In this document: positions 44,107 to 54,257 of the stretch, in pieces | How the letters are laid out: each line of letters begins with the position of its first letter | How positions within the stretch are numbered: the stretch's first letter is position 1 | Made by a program: the position numbers and the translations under genes | Assembly (NCBI GenBank): GCA_028280265.1 | Contig: JANQMD010000025.1 | Location: forward strand, 28,940-92,939 | Reading direction: 5' to 3' | Length of the DNA: 64,000 nucleotides | Source of the DNA: Flavobacteriaceae bacterium | GTDB lineage: Bacteria; Bacteroidota; Bacteroidia; Flavobacteriales; Flavobacteriaceae | The notes under the pieces: model-generated | Seen by the model: the letters and a program-made list of their open reading frames with translations, nothing else | What the model was told of the DNA's origin: nothing | Databases searched by the model: none

Positions 44107-47100
44107 TTAATTTCCAAAAAGAGGCAAAAACTGTCTATTTGAATTTACATATCTTACTCTAGCATTAGAAACAATTCCGGGTACTAACCATTCTCCTTCT
44201 TGGTTGACTTCAGCAGTCGGAGATAAATTTGGAAATACAGTTCCAAACTTAAATCTTTTCATTAAGATTATACCACCAACAGTACCATGCTGTGTAGCAA
44301 AACCCTTAGCAGTCTCTACATCAACAGTCCAAGATGTAAAAATACTCATATTATCTCCAGCTGCATGAAGATCAAAATCAGAGTGTGCATCCAAAATACT
44401 ATTAACATATGCCTCTCTTAATCCATTAGGTACAGCTACACCCATTTGAGCCTCAAAAAACATATCTTTTTCTTTAACATTACTTGAAACACCCCTATAT
44501 AATGTTATATAGGGAAGTGTGTCATCTGCAGTTATAGTAGTTGTATACTCAGCAGCAAAGTAATCAATTGCAGAATCTGTTAAATATCTAGCACCTGCTC
44601 CTATTGTAACTCCTACTGCACCTGCTCTAACAACTGGATGTAATTTGGCAATGGTACCAGTAGTAGGAGCTGCGATTACAGCCCCCCATGCGGCTTTCAC
44701 ACCTGCAGAGTTAGCTGTTTTTTTATTTCTTGTGATGTTAATAACTATTTGAGGAGCATCACTCCAACCTCCAAAATCCTTATGATAAACATAGGTTGAT
44801 CCATCTGACGCTATCCATTCTGTTCCATTTTCATAATTTCCTGTAGGACAATCTGGACAACTAGCAGTACTTCCTCCATTAGGGTCAACTAATTTTACAG
44901 GATTATTCCCCATACCTAAATAAGGGGAGCTAAATTCTCTATATGGGTCAGGACTTAACCACCTTCCAATTCTGCTATCCCATAGACGTAATTGAAAAGC
45001 AGGTTTTCCTGTTTCTGGGTCTGTCTCTGCATATTCTCCTTGGTAGCCATATCTGTAAGACTCTGCTCCATTGAGAGTACGTCCTGGCATGAGCATTCCA
45101 AAAGGGTAGTAATCTCGTGCACTCTGTATGGCTGAAATGACTCCTGTATCACTTTTAGCAACTGTAGCTCTTACATTGCCTAAATGATCGGAGAGTTGGT
45201 ACAAAGTCGTTCCTGTTCCCGAAAGAGACTGGTAATACACGCCCAATCTACCTGCTCCATAAATAGGTACTTCTTTTTGCACATTGCCACTGTATATGGC
45301 CATTACATTTCCAGAAGCATCTCGTACATAGTATTCTGTTTTTGTCAAGGAACCTGAGCTGTATAATTCTTTCTTCAAACGAAATCCTCTGTCATCGTAA
45401 TACAACTTCAATAAAGGTACATTGTTTTTTTGAATTTCTGTCACCAGACCGCTGGCATTGTAAAAATATTTAACGCCTTCTCCTGTGTTTTCTGTCAATT
45501 GACCAATGCTGTTGTAAGTGTAATTCCCTGCATTTTGGTCTTTTAGATCATCGGCATTGGTTGCGGAGGTTACCGCATCGTCTACATGATCTAGCTGATT
45601 CGGTTTGGCCGCTTTGTAATGGTAGGTAAAATTATCCATCACATTGCTGCCATTTTCGGTATGCTTGTTACGAATCAGTGTTTTGATATTTCCATTGAGA
45701 TCGTAGGTAATTCCATTTACCTTGTAATCGGTTCCTACAGTAATTTGACCTGAACTTAAGGCAGTACCAAAGTCAGCCTGTGTTAGCCAGTTGTTTTTGT
45801 TGTACTGATACAACTGCCCCGCCTGTGCTCTGTTCTGAATACCACTATTTGCCCAACGTGCCGCTTTGATGTTTCCATTGAACTGGTTGGTTCCTTGAGT
45901 AGTAGAACTAATGGTGGTGGGTGTATTGGTCCTTGTATAATCTCCTTGGTAGTAATCCAAGGCAAAACCAAATAAATCCTGTGCAAATTGATTCAATCCG
46001 TCTTTTCCAGGATCTTCAACACTTGTTGTAGAAGGGTGATTGATGGCTTTTAACTGTCCTGCCAAATTATAGATGTAGTCAACTCCTTGTACATTTTCTG
46101 CAATTTCCACACGTTTTAATGCCCCTGTCTCGTAATATTTATAGACAGCTTGTGTGGTATAGTTTACTTCATTTCTACTGGTCTCTACCTTGTAAAGTTC
46201 TCCTGCTACGTTGTAGGTATATCGGTGTGTAAAAGATTGCATCTCAACACCTTTTTGAAAAATAACTTTGGTCACCAATCCTGTACCATAGTCGTACTCA
46301 TAATCAATGGTTTTTGCTCCTGCCAGACCAGGAATGTTTTGTACCATCCATTGTACACGCCCGTAGATGTCGTAACTATAATAGGTAGTGGTATTGGCAT
46401 TTTTTGTTTTGGCTACATTCCCTGATAAAAAAGTAGGGTTCCCATAGCGGCTATGAACACTAGCCAAAAAACTAAGGTCTGCACTTGTTAAAGCATCGTA
46501 AAAGGTTTCTTGCTTTTCACTCGCAATACTCGTAGATACTACAGAGGTATCTGCATTTAAGCTGCTAAAGGTTCCGGTGGCTACTCCACCTTCTACAGGC
46601 CTACCTAGTTCATCGTAATTGGTATATGAAAATTGATTGAGTGCAACCTGTTTGGTGTTTTGAGAAAAACGAATTAGTCCATCTTTACGGTATTTGAAAT
46701 GTGCCGTTCCTTCATCTACACTGGTGGTGTTTTGTAATTCGCCTAATGTATTGTATTGAAAGCTAGAGACAAGGTTATGACTTCTCGATGCGGTTGCTAA
46801 ACTCATGGAGTTATCAAAACCAAGAGGTTGTACGTTACTTGTCAAGCGATTTGCCTTGTCGTAGAAATTTAAGCTAAAATCATGGTAATTGACATTGTAT
46901 TCTATTCCAATACTTTCCGACTTCAATAATGAAACAGTTCCGTTTTCAATTTTAGCATAGGGGTGCTCATCTTTATGAGTGCCTACAATTTGAATTCTAT
47001 AAAACCCAGAAGGCAAGGTTATGTTAGCTCCACTAATGGCTCCTGTCACTTCATTTTCTGTGATTAGATCATAAATCTTGAAGGTTTTTCCAGCATAATT

Positions 47101-48438
47101 CCCTTTTAATTTGGCATTACTACATCCAACTGGAATATGAATATCAACAAATCCTAGAGAGTTGATTGGAGAAATGACTTTGTATGTAGGTACCGATGCA
47201 TTTTCCTCATTTCCACTTCTTGCAGACGCTAACACATTCCCATCGTGATCTTGAAAAACTACGGTCTCAACTCCATGAACATCTCTGACAACTGTTTTTG
47301 AGCCTTGAATGTATGTAGGTCTTCCGTAAGGACAAGAATTGTATCGATTGTTTGATGCCAGAACAGCAAAACCACCAGGAGGTGCCTGCTGCATTTGAGC
47401 ACATTCTATTCCTTGGCAGCTCCCTTCATTTATCAACTGCACCCCAGTAATTTTATAGTACCCTTTTGTCCCATTGTATAAAACTTCATAAGTACTATGT
47501 AAAACAAGAATTGGGTCTTCGATAAATCGCACATTACTAACTGTAATAGGAGAAGCGACCCCACATAGTTCCATACTGTACTTATAATGAAATCCTTGAG
47601 GTGCATTCCCTGACAATGTTGTACTTACAGGAGGCGGAGGTATCATCTCTCTCTCAGGAAAAGCACCGGTCCCGAACGCATAAAACAACTCCTGAGCCAT
47701 AGGCAATTGGAATGAGTAGTCTTGAATCCATTCTTCTTGACTGGTAGGTGTTCTTTTTACCTTATTTCCTCCTAATACTCTTAGTGGAATCCCTGGATTC
47801 AATTTGCTGTAAATTGTCTTGAAATAAGGATGGTTGGTAACATCTTGATACAGTTCAGAGTCGTTGTTTTCACTATAGTACCAACCCAACGTATTTGCTT
47901 GATTCCCAATAATGGCAGCAGCTGAGTTGTTTTTAATATTCGCGATATCTATATTTGTAAGTGAACTACCGTTCGTTTTAGTAATAAAATTGCTTTTATA
48001 TCCATAGCTAGTTCCTGTAGGGGAACTTAAGGTAGAAAATACTGGGCGGTTGAATTCATCATAACGGACTTCATTAACCCAAATTTTTCCCGTCTTAATA
48101 TCCAACGAATGACTCTGTGTAGGTTTCCCTAAAGTATTGAAATAGGAAATTCCTGAAGCGACTAAGCGACCATTCAAATCGAAGCTGCTTGAACTAATCC
48201 AATTAAGGTTCTCATTTAGATTATAGGGTTGTCCTTTCACTACATCATAGATGTTTTCAGGCACAATCCTAGCGGTGAAACTACCGCTGGTTTCAAATCC
48301 TGGCAACAAAGTAATATTTTGTGTGGCTTCTACGGTAGTATTGGCAGGCTGAACTGAATTTAGAGAAACACTGGTTTGCTGTGAGAATGCCCCATGGGCA
48401 CCAGCAAGTAAAACAAAAAATAATAATAACTTCTTCAT
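44107..48438 (-). CDS. RHS-repeat polymorphic toxin with ADP-ribosyltransferase-like C-terminus
   Basis: 1443 residues. Signal peptide (MKKLLLFFVLLAGAHGAFS); a DUF6443-like N-terminal region (about 45-170); many YD/RHS repeats (YSYDIYGRVQWMVQN, YIYNLAGQLKAINHP, YFYNASGLVTEIQKN); an RHS-associated core (about 1105-1186: YGYQGEYAETDPETGKPAFQ, LRLWDSRIGRWLSPDPYREF, GNNPVKLVDPNGG); then a variable tip. The tip has an Ala/Gly-rich hydrophobic stretch (about 1238-1280) and ADP-ribosyltransferase-like motifs: R1315 in TLYRGVS, T1368-S1369-W1370 in FTSWTV, and E1414/E1416 in NQEGEWLVPG. Expected to modify a host or rival-cell target with NAD. DNA after the core becomes AT-richer. It follows the 1823-residue gene by 9 bp. 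Confidence 0.88.
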   Translation of the reverse strand: MKKLLLFFVLLAGAHGAFSQQTSVSLNSVQPANTTVEATQNITLLPGFETSGSFTARIVPENIYDVVKGQPYNLNENLNWISSSSFDLNGRLVASGISYFNTLGKPTQSHSLDIKTGKIWVNEVRYDEFNRPVFSTLSSPTGTSYGYKSNFITKTNGSSLTNIDIANIKNNSAAAIIGNQANTLGWYYSENNDSELYQDVTNHPYFKTIYSKLNPGIPLRVLGGNKVKRTPTSQEEWIQDYSFQLPMAQELFYAFGTGAFPEREMIPPPPVSTTLSGNAPQGFHYKYSMELCGVASPITVSNVRFIEDPILVLHSTYEVLYNGTKGYYKITGVQLINEGSCQGIECAQMQQAPPGGFAVLASNNRYNSCPYGRPTYIQGSKTVVRDVHGVETVVFQDHDGNVLASARSGNEENASVPTYKVISPINSLGFVDIHIPVGCSNAKLKGNYAGKTFKIYDLITENEVTGAISGANITLPSGFYRIQIVGTHKDEHPYAKIENGTVSLLKSESIGIEYNVNYHDFSLNFYDKANRLTSNVQPLGFDNSMSLATASRSHNLVSSFQYNTLGELQNTTSVDEGTAHFKYRKDGLIRFSQNTKQVALNQFSYTNYDELGRPVEGGVATGTFSSLNADTSVVSTSIASEKQETFYDALTSADLSFLASVHSRYGNPTFLSGNVAKTKNANTTTYYSYDIYGRVQWMVQNIPGLAGAKTIDYEYDYGTGLVTKVIFQKGVEMQSFTHRYTYNVAGELYKVETSRNEVNYTTQAVYKYYETGALKRVEIAENVQGVDYIYNLAGQLKAINHPSTTSVEDPGKDGLNQFAQDLFGFALDYYQGDYTRTNTPTTISSTTQGTNQFNGNIKAARWANSGIQNRAQAGQLYQYNKNNWLTQADFGTALSSGQITVGTDYKVNGITYDLNGNIKTLIRNKHTENGSNVMDNFTYHYKAAKPNQLDHVDDAVTSATNADDLKDQNAGNYTYNSIGQLTENTGEGVKYFYNASGLVTEIQKNNVPLLKLYYDDRGFRLKKELYSSGSLTKTEYYVRDASGNVMAIYSGNVQKEVPIYGAGRLGVYYQSLSGTGTTLYQLSDHLGNVRATVAKSDTGVISAIQSARDYYPFGMLMPGRTLNGAESYRYGYQGEYAETDPETGKPAFQLRLWDSRIGRWLSPDPYREFSSPYLGMGNNPVKLVDPNGGSTASCPDCPTGNYENGTEWIASDGSTYVYHKDFGGWSDAPQIVINITRNKKTANSAGVKAAWGAVIAAPTTGTIAKLHPVVRAGAVGVTIGAGARYLTDSAIDYFAAEYTTTITADDTLPYITLYRGVSSNVKEKDMFFEAQMGVAVPNGLREAYVNSILDAHSDFDLHAAGDNMSIFTSWTVDVETAKGFATQHGTVGGIILMKRFKFGTVFPNLSPTAEVNQEGEWLVPGIVSNARVRYVNSNRQFLPLFGN

Positions 48439-48447
48439 AATGTATTT

Positions 48448-51400
48448 TTAATAAGGTACAGAATCACAACAATCACCACATGGGTTGTTTGGACTATCCT
48501 TGTAATTATAATTGTATTTATTTATTAATTTAAAGCCACCTATCTTTTGTTGACTCACTCCCACTACTTCTTTAAAAGTTCTACACAATCTTCCTGCAAA
48601 ATCATAACTGAATTTCATTCCCAGATTGTTACCGTCTAAGATGTATTGCAATTCATTTGTATTTGGATTGTATACATAAGTATTCATACTTGCATACACT
48701 GGATGCATCCTATAATCGTCTACAAAAACTGTATTGCTTGTCGATGCTGTGCTTTTCAGGTATAGACTAAAATTATTGGTATTCGCCGGCAAGTCTATGA
48801 TATAGGAATGCAAATACCAGTTTCCACTCTGATGTATAGAATTCCTTGTTTGTTGCACTCCATTGACCATAAGTACTGGCATATCTATCGAAAAGCAAGA
48901 TCCTGGAGCCGTATTACTGGCTTGGTTAGCTTCATTTGGCAAAGTAAATTGTGGACATCCATTGGTTTTTGACCAAAAAGAAACTTTGTATTTCCCAGGG
49001 CGGAATTTTTTAGTGAGATCATTATGACCTGAACCAATATCACCCGTAATTTTAAATGCTTGTGACTGTGAAGTAATGCTTACTGAATGCTTCCCTGTAT
49101 GTGCATCATTAGATGTTGTTGTATTGCTAAAGGTAAATTCATCCTCCGTTTTGGTAACATTGGTCGCATCTGGAAATTCAACTCCTGAAGAATACATTTC
49201 TGTATATCTAGCATTACCTGAAGCTACAGTTTGTTTCCAATTATCAGCCATTTTTGACGAAGCAAAATTGTTATTCATATCTTTTGTCTCATAAGGAACC
49301 GAAAAATGGTTGTATCGAGTAATTTCAGAAACTTGTTGCCAGTTGGCATTGGTTTGCGTAGCTCCCAGCCCCCAATTAAAACTACTAGGGCTGATTAATG
49401 TTCCATAGGTACCCTCTGAATCGACAGTCCCGCGATATACAAAACCTTTGTGTTTTCTCCATATTGGCACTTCCAGACTTTTATTGGGTTCGTTACCAGA
49501 CGCATCCCGATATTGCCAATCGTTATTCCACGTGGTTACAGTAGCATGGGTAGTTTTCCATTGACCTCCTACTTCAACGGCATTGACATGCATAGCTTCC
49601 TGCGTTAGCATGTTTTTATTCGAAGCATTTAACCATTTAGGACCCATATTGGTATATCTTTCATAGGCTGGGTATTTGGTTTCTTTCACTTTTGTCCCAT
49701 CGGACATGGTACGTATAGAAGAACGATAACTACCTAAATAAGGATCAGGTTCAGAGTATTCTACTGTACTCGTTCCAAACTTTGTGGTGTTGGTTACTTT
49801 TCTTAAAATACTTGTCTTTTCAGACTTGGTAGAAACAGACAACAATCGCTTGTGTATTCTTGGGTTTACAAATACTTGCGAAGGATTAGAGAGATGGCTA
49901 TTGAAATCGAAATCATAAACAGATTTCATCGAAGTAAAAGTTTCTTCAACTTTCCCTATTTTTGGAACATAAGAGTTGGTTGTCTTAGACAATACTGTGC
50001 CATCCGCATTTAAATCTTCTACTGAGATTAATTGTCCTATCTTCGTTAAATTCTTTTCGATACGAATTTCTTTCCCTTCTACTTGATTGCTTACAGAATT
50101 ACTAGCAATGGTTTTGTCTGTAACTGTAGCTTTAAAAATGACATCTCCATCGATATCTTTCATCTCAATGTTCGGATTGAAAATATCGAAATTAGATTTC
50201 AAGGTGTAGAAATGGTATCGCTTCTGAGTATTTAATACTTTTTGTTGCCCTGTTGGTTTGGATTTGTCAAATCCATAAGATTTCATAGTAACCCATTCGT
50301 ACATCACGCCTGGTCCAGGGAGTTCATTTTGATAAGGCACAAAAGTTTCACCATATACAGGATAGAAAGAGGTTACTCCCGATGATCTTGTGGTTCCTGG
50401 AACGGTATAATCGTATTCGGTAATGTACTTGTTATTTTGTTGGTCTTTTACCACAATTTCTTTGACCTTTAAGCCTCCTCCATTGATACCCATAGGAGAT
50501 TTGGTCGCTAAAACTTTGTATTTCATAGACCAATGATCGGCACCTGTTCCAAGTCCACCAGGACATTCACCTCTCTTTTTCTCTGTTATAAAAACATTTG
50601 GCCCATTTACACCTTGTGGAGAATAGAAGCCTCCACTTCTGTTGGTATAAAAACCTTCTCCGAATACATTTACTCCTGGCCCATTAGAACTGAACATTCC
50701 TGTCCTCTTTTTCACTTTAATCTTAATCATGTCATTAAAGTTATTGGAGGAATCTATGACGTCATATATTTGGCTCTCATCTGATGAGAATACATCAAAA
50801 GTTAAAATCTTATCTGAACCAAAAGTTGAAGAATCCCACCTTCTACAGAGCCAGAGGTCTAAAAATATCCGATCATTTATAGAGAAGTATTTAGCTAAAT
50901 CAAAATCAGAAACGAGTTGAGAACTAAAACCTTTATCAACAATCATTTCCAGATAGTAATAGTTACTATCTTGTGAAGCTACCCTAAACATCAGGCTTTT
51001 CTGCCAATACTTTCTGGAAAAGGCTTCTACATAAAAATCATCTTCTTCGTAGTTGATGTCAATTGAACTTCCCTGAGGTGTTTTGATAGAGGCCAAACTC
51101 CAGGCATCTATTTTATTATTTCCATTGTTATCACTTCCTTCAATAAAGCCCCAACTGTCTTTATTAGCTCTTATGTATTTAGCTTCATCAGAAACAGGTA
51201 CTTCATTCCTTTTATACTTTACATCTGTTTTATGATAGGTAAATTGATAAGGTGGCATGTAATCAAATAACTGGCTTTCATTGGCATTGGTTATCATACC
51301 TCTCCCATAAGTTTTGATAGATTTCAATGATAGTTTCCCCAATCGCTTTGGAGGAGTAGTTGTACTATTTGGGTCTACATCGGAGTTTGGCGAATCTTTG

Positions 51401-53919
51401 GCCAAACTATAATCATATCCAAACTTAATTACTTTGGAAGCTCTGGAATAATCGTAATTACTAAAATCTCCCACATCAATCACATTTGCTGCCTGATGCA
51501 TTCGGTGTGTTTTTGAGTATGCAGGCAATTTATTATCAAAATATCCTCCAGAAAAGTATCTCAATGAAGAATAGTTAGCTGAGGTGATTCCCGACAATAT
51601 GCTTCCTCCCGCATTAGACGCAATCGGACTGACTCCTGTTTTTCTATTCTCAATGACAATTTTATCCAGCTTTAGCTGATACTCCGTTTCGTATCGTGCA
51701 TATTCTCTTTCATTAATTGACGGCTCATCAGTTAATGTCTTGTCAGAGCCTGAAACATTAAAATCATAATCTGAACTGGTGCCTTTTCCATCTTTTCGAA
51801 TATCTTTCACAAAGTAAGCAACGTTGGTTCTTGAAACGATTTTGTCTAAATAGTACAAATCTTTCCTTCCTTGTAGAAAATATCCTTGATCCGATTTTTC
51901 AACATCGTTGTCTACATAAGAAGAATAATGTCTTTCCCCACTGATACTATTTGGTGTAGTATCATAAGGACTTCTCCATGCATAGGCATTGCTCCACTGC
52001 CCATGGTCCAAACGTAGCCAATACCCTAAATCTCCATCATCTGGGTAATTATTTCCATCATCGATAAAATCGGGTCCAGTAATCGCTGTTAAGAGCCAAT
52101 GCGTTGCATAGGGAGTTGCCTCTCTTTTAGAGCTTGAATTTAAAGGACTGTTACTTTGGGCAGTTAGGTCTTTTAGAAAACTGTGTTGTATTTGTTCATA
52201 TTGGTATACGGGTTGTGCAAAATGGTAGGTTTTACCATCGGGTGTCGTCACCTTATAACCTCCTATTCCTGCGGCATCGTATCCTAGAGAGCTACGAGAG
52301 GCAGAAGCATTATGTAAGCTTGTTGGGGTTAAAAGCCCTGGGGCCTGATTGGCATCGATCTGCGCATTGGTAAACACTTCTGTATACGATCCTTCTTTCG
52401 CCCTTCCTTGTAAAGCTCCAGATCTATCTATTAAGTCTCCTAGCGCATTGTTATTATTTGTTAGTGTAAGGTTGTTCTTAATATTTCCTTGTACGTTTAC
52501 ATCTTGCGTAATATGTCCATCAAAAGCAAAGTGGAGTGTTTTATTAACAAGTGACTTTGTCGGTTTTAACACATTAACTCCGTTCTTTTTGGAATTGTGA
52601 TAATAAACTTTCATTTTTTGAGCTCCAGGCATATCTACATGCCTTGGAGAGTCTCCCTCATAGCCTTCTCCCATTAGTACGGTATTTTCACCAGGCAAAG
52701 GTCTTAGGCTTCCAGAGACACCTGAGGCATTGATGCTGTAAGAATCGTATCCAGCAAAACCAAAATTTAATTTTTCCTGACTGTTACGATAATCGCTTGT
52801 AAAATTTATTTCATCCTGAGGTAATTCTTGCTCATACATGTCTCCATATCGATCTCTTCTTTGATAATCGATAAAACCATTTTGAGAATCTACTGTATGC
52901 CCCTCTCCTAAAGGGTTATTAGCAGCTCCTAGTTGATACAATTGATAATTATCATGATATAAAGAACCATAAGCATATTTACTAAATATTTTGAAGAGTG
53001 TGATGGTTTGTTTTTGCATTCCAAAACCAAAACTGAAAACACCTATTTGTAGAGGAATATAAAAACCACTAGAAGCAATATTAAAATCTCCAGCAGTAAA
53101 GCTTCCAACGCTCATTCCGCCTCCTGCTCCTGCTTTTGTTTTGTCTGTGGCATTGCCCGATGCTCCAATAGAAAAACCACCCCCAACACCATTACCCGAT
53201 ACAGAAACTCCCATTCCAGCACTCATCCCTTCGTAAGAACCTCCTGCAGAAGCGTTCACAGAAAGACCAGCTCTATTCACATTACCACTAACTGACAATG
53301 ATCCTCCAAAACCATTTTTTCCTGAAGATTCAGCCACTTTACCAAATACATCCTTAAATCCACCAGAGCTAGAAACTCCTATGCTGTAATTTCCATCAGT
53401 ATCCATTGAAGCACTTACAGGGCCTGCAGATAACGATACAGAACCTGATAGTGACTTATTCGGACCCCAAGATAAGCCTACCCCTACTTCTGCTCCGTTA
53501 GGAAAACCATAACCTACATCAACTGTATATACTGTGTTTCTTGTTTGTAAATAGGTTAAATTCAAACGACTCCCTTGTAACCAGTCATCAGGAGTCCCTA
53601 CAACTCCTCTGGCTATCGATCCTGTGTTGATGTTCCAACCTAAACCTGTCCATGAGGCCTCCATTTCCATAGGAATTCCTGCATGGTAGGATAAAGTAAC
53701 CGGAAACCCATCAATCTCTAACAGCGGTAGTACATAAGCCATGTCTCCTGATGACAAATTGACCATGTCTGTAGCTGAGACTGGTTCAAAATTGGAAGCT
53801 TCAGGTGCATTAGGTCCATTGTTACTTGCATACAAAGCATTGTATGGTAAAAGGGTACTCAAAAAATTTAAGGTTAAAAAGATGGCAATGATCTTCCTGT
53901 TTTTTTTACTTTTAATCAT
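48448..53919 (-). CDS. Giant secreted protein with SpvB-like start, partner of the RHS toxin
   Basis: 1823 residues. A membrane-type leader (IIAIFLTLNFLSTLLPYNALYA) is followed by VNLSSGDMAYVLPLLEIDGF and VTLSYHAGIPMEMEASWTGL, then GWNINTGSIARG (about 80-110): this is the PxLxLxY...GxGWxLxxGxIxR pattern of SpvB/TcB N-termini. Residues about 150-290 are a Gly/Ser repeat region (GGSLSVSGNVNRAGLSVNAS and similar). The large middle part is beta-rich and unassigned. The C-terminus has RHS-like repeats (YNPNTNELQYILDGNN, MKFSYDFAGRLCRTFKEV) and ends in a Cys-rich tail, PCGDCCDSVPY. No T9SS C-terminal domain was recognised. It is packed directly before the toxin gene and may form a shell with it, as TcB does with TcC; this is inference. 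Confidence 0.7.
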   Translation of the reverse strand: MIKSKKNRKIIAIFLTLNFLSTLLPYNALYASNNGPNAPEASNFEPVSATDMVNLSSGDMAYVLPLLEIDGFPVTLSYHAGIPMEMEASWTGLGWNINTGSIARGVVGTPDDWLQGSRLNLTYLQTRNTVYTVDVGYGFPNGAEVGVGLSWGPNKSLSGSVSLSAGPVSASMDTDGNYSIGVSSSGGFKDVFGKVAESSGKNGFGGSLSVSGNVNRAGLSVNASAGGSYEGMSAGMGVSVSGNGVGGGFSIGASGNATDKTKAGAGGGMSVGSFTAGDFNIASSGFYIPLQIGVFSFGFGMQKQTITLFKIFSKYAYGSLYHDNYQLYQLGAANNPLGEGHTVDSQNGFIDYQRRDRYGDMYEQELPQDEINFTSDYRNSQEKLNFGFAGYDSYSINASGVSGSLRPLPGENTVLMGEGYEGDSPRHVDMPGAQKMKVYYHNSKKNGVNVLKPTKSLVNKTLHFAFDGHITQDVNVQGNIKNNLTLTNNNNALGDLIDRSGALQGRAKEGSYTEVFTNAQIDANQAPGLLTPTSLHNASASRSSLGYDAAGIGGYKVTTPDGKTYHFAQPVYQYEQIQHSFLKDLTAQSNSPLNSSSKREATPYATHWLLTAITGPDFIDDGNNYPDDGDLGYWLRLDHGQWSNAYAWRSPYDTTPNSISGERHYSSYVDNDVEKSDQGYFLQGRKDLYYLDKIVSRTNVAYFVKDIRKDGKGTSSDYDFNVSGSDKTLTDEPSINEREYARYETEYQLKLDKIVIENRKTGVSPIASNAGGSILSGITSANYSSLRYFSGGYFDNKLPAYSKTHRMHQAANVIDVGDFSNYDYSRASKVIKFGYDYSLAKDSPNSDVDPNSTTTPPKRLGKLSLKSIKTYGRGMITNANESQLFDYMPPYQFTYHKTDVKYKRNEVPVSDEAKYIRANKDSWGFIEGSDNNGNNKIDAWSLASIKTPQGSSIDINYEEDDFYVEAFSRKYWQKSLMFRVASQDSNYYYLEMIVDKGFSSQLVSDFDLAKYFSINDRIFLDLWLCRRWDSSTFGSDKILTFDVFSSDESQIYDVIDSSNNFNDMIKIKVKKRTGMFSSNGPGVNVFGEGFYTNRSGGFYSPQGVNGPNVFITEKKRGECPGGLGTGADHWSMKYKVLATKSPMGINGGGLKVKEIVVKDQQNNKYITEYDYTVPGTTRSSGVTSFYPVYGETFVPYQNELPGPGVMYEWVTMKSYGFDKSKPTGQQKVLNTQKRYHFYTLKSNFDIFNPNIEMKDIDGDVIFKATVTDKTIASNSVSNQVEGKEIRIEKNLTKIGQLISVEDLNADGTVLSKTTNSYVPKIGKVEETFTSMKSVYDFDFNSHLSNPSQVFVNPRIHKRLLSVSTKSEKTSILRKVTNTTKFGTSTVEYSEPDPYLGSYRSSIRTMSDGTKVKETKYPAYERYTNMGPKWLNASNKNMLTQEAMHVNAVEVGGQWKTTHATVTTWNNDWQYRDASGNEPNKSLEVPIWRKHKGFVYRGTVDSEGTYGTLISPSSFNWGLGATQTNANWQQVSEITRYNHFSVPYETKDMNNNFASSKMADNWKQTVASGNARYTEMYSSGVEFPDATNVTKTEDEFTFSNTTTSNDAHTGKHSVSITSQSQAFKITGDIGSGHNDLTKKFRPGKYKVSFWSKTNGCPQFTLPNEANQASNTAPGSCFSIDMPVLMVNGVQQTRNSIHQSGNWYLHSYIIDLPANTNNFSLYLKSTASTSNTVFVDDYRMHPVYASMNTYVYNPNTNELQYILDGNNLGMKFSYDFAGRLCRTFKEVVGVSQQKIGGFKLINKYNYNYKDSPNNPCGDCCDSVPY

Positions 53920-53993
53920 AACTCTTTATTTATTTGTTACAGTTTGTATTGTAATATTTCTCAATCTCTACTATATTTTGTGATTTCATCATC

Positions 53994-54257
53994 TTATTTA
54001 TTAGCAATTTTTTGTACAACTTGTTTGTCTTCCGTTACCCAACCATCGTTAGTCAGGGTAACAATTCCATAATCTTCGTGATAAAGTCTATCACCAACTT
54101 TTGCTTTCTTCGCAAAATTAGGATTGAAGGTTTCTATACAGATCGATTGCCCATCGGATAAGTTTACTTTATTTCCGGGGCAAGAATCTTTGTCGCAGGC
54201 AAAAAAAACCATGCAAGAAAGGCCTAGCATATATGCAATTTTTTTTGTTATTCTCAT
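53994..54257 (-). CDS. Small lipoprotein of the RHS operon
   Basis: 87 residues with lipobox FFAC (Cys about residue 21). The mature part has DKDSCPGNKVNLSDGQSICI (two further Cys, possible disulfide) and FAKKAKVGDRLYHEDYGIVT, like a small beta-barrel or SH3-type fold. Not recognised. Its ATG overlaps the stop of the previous lipoprotein gene (ATGA), so the two are translationally coupled. Probably a periplasmic or outer-membrane accessory of the large secreted proteins. Confidence 0.75.
   Translation of the reverse strand: MRITKKIAYMLGLSCMVFFACDKDSCPGNKVNLSDGQSICIETFNPNFAKKAKVGDRLYHEDYGIVTLTNDGWVTEDKQVVQKIANK

Noticed and set aside
44107..53919. T9SS C-terminal sorting domain on the two giant proteins
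   Set aside because: Their ends (QFLPLFGN and GDCCDSVPY) do not resemble type A or B sorting domains, so export by SprA is not claimed.
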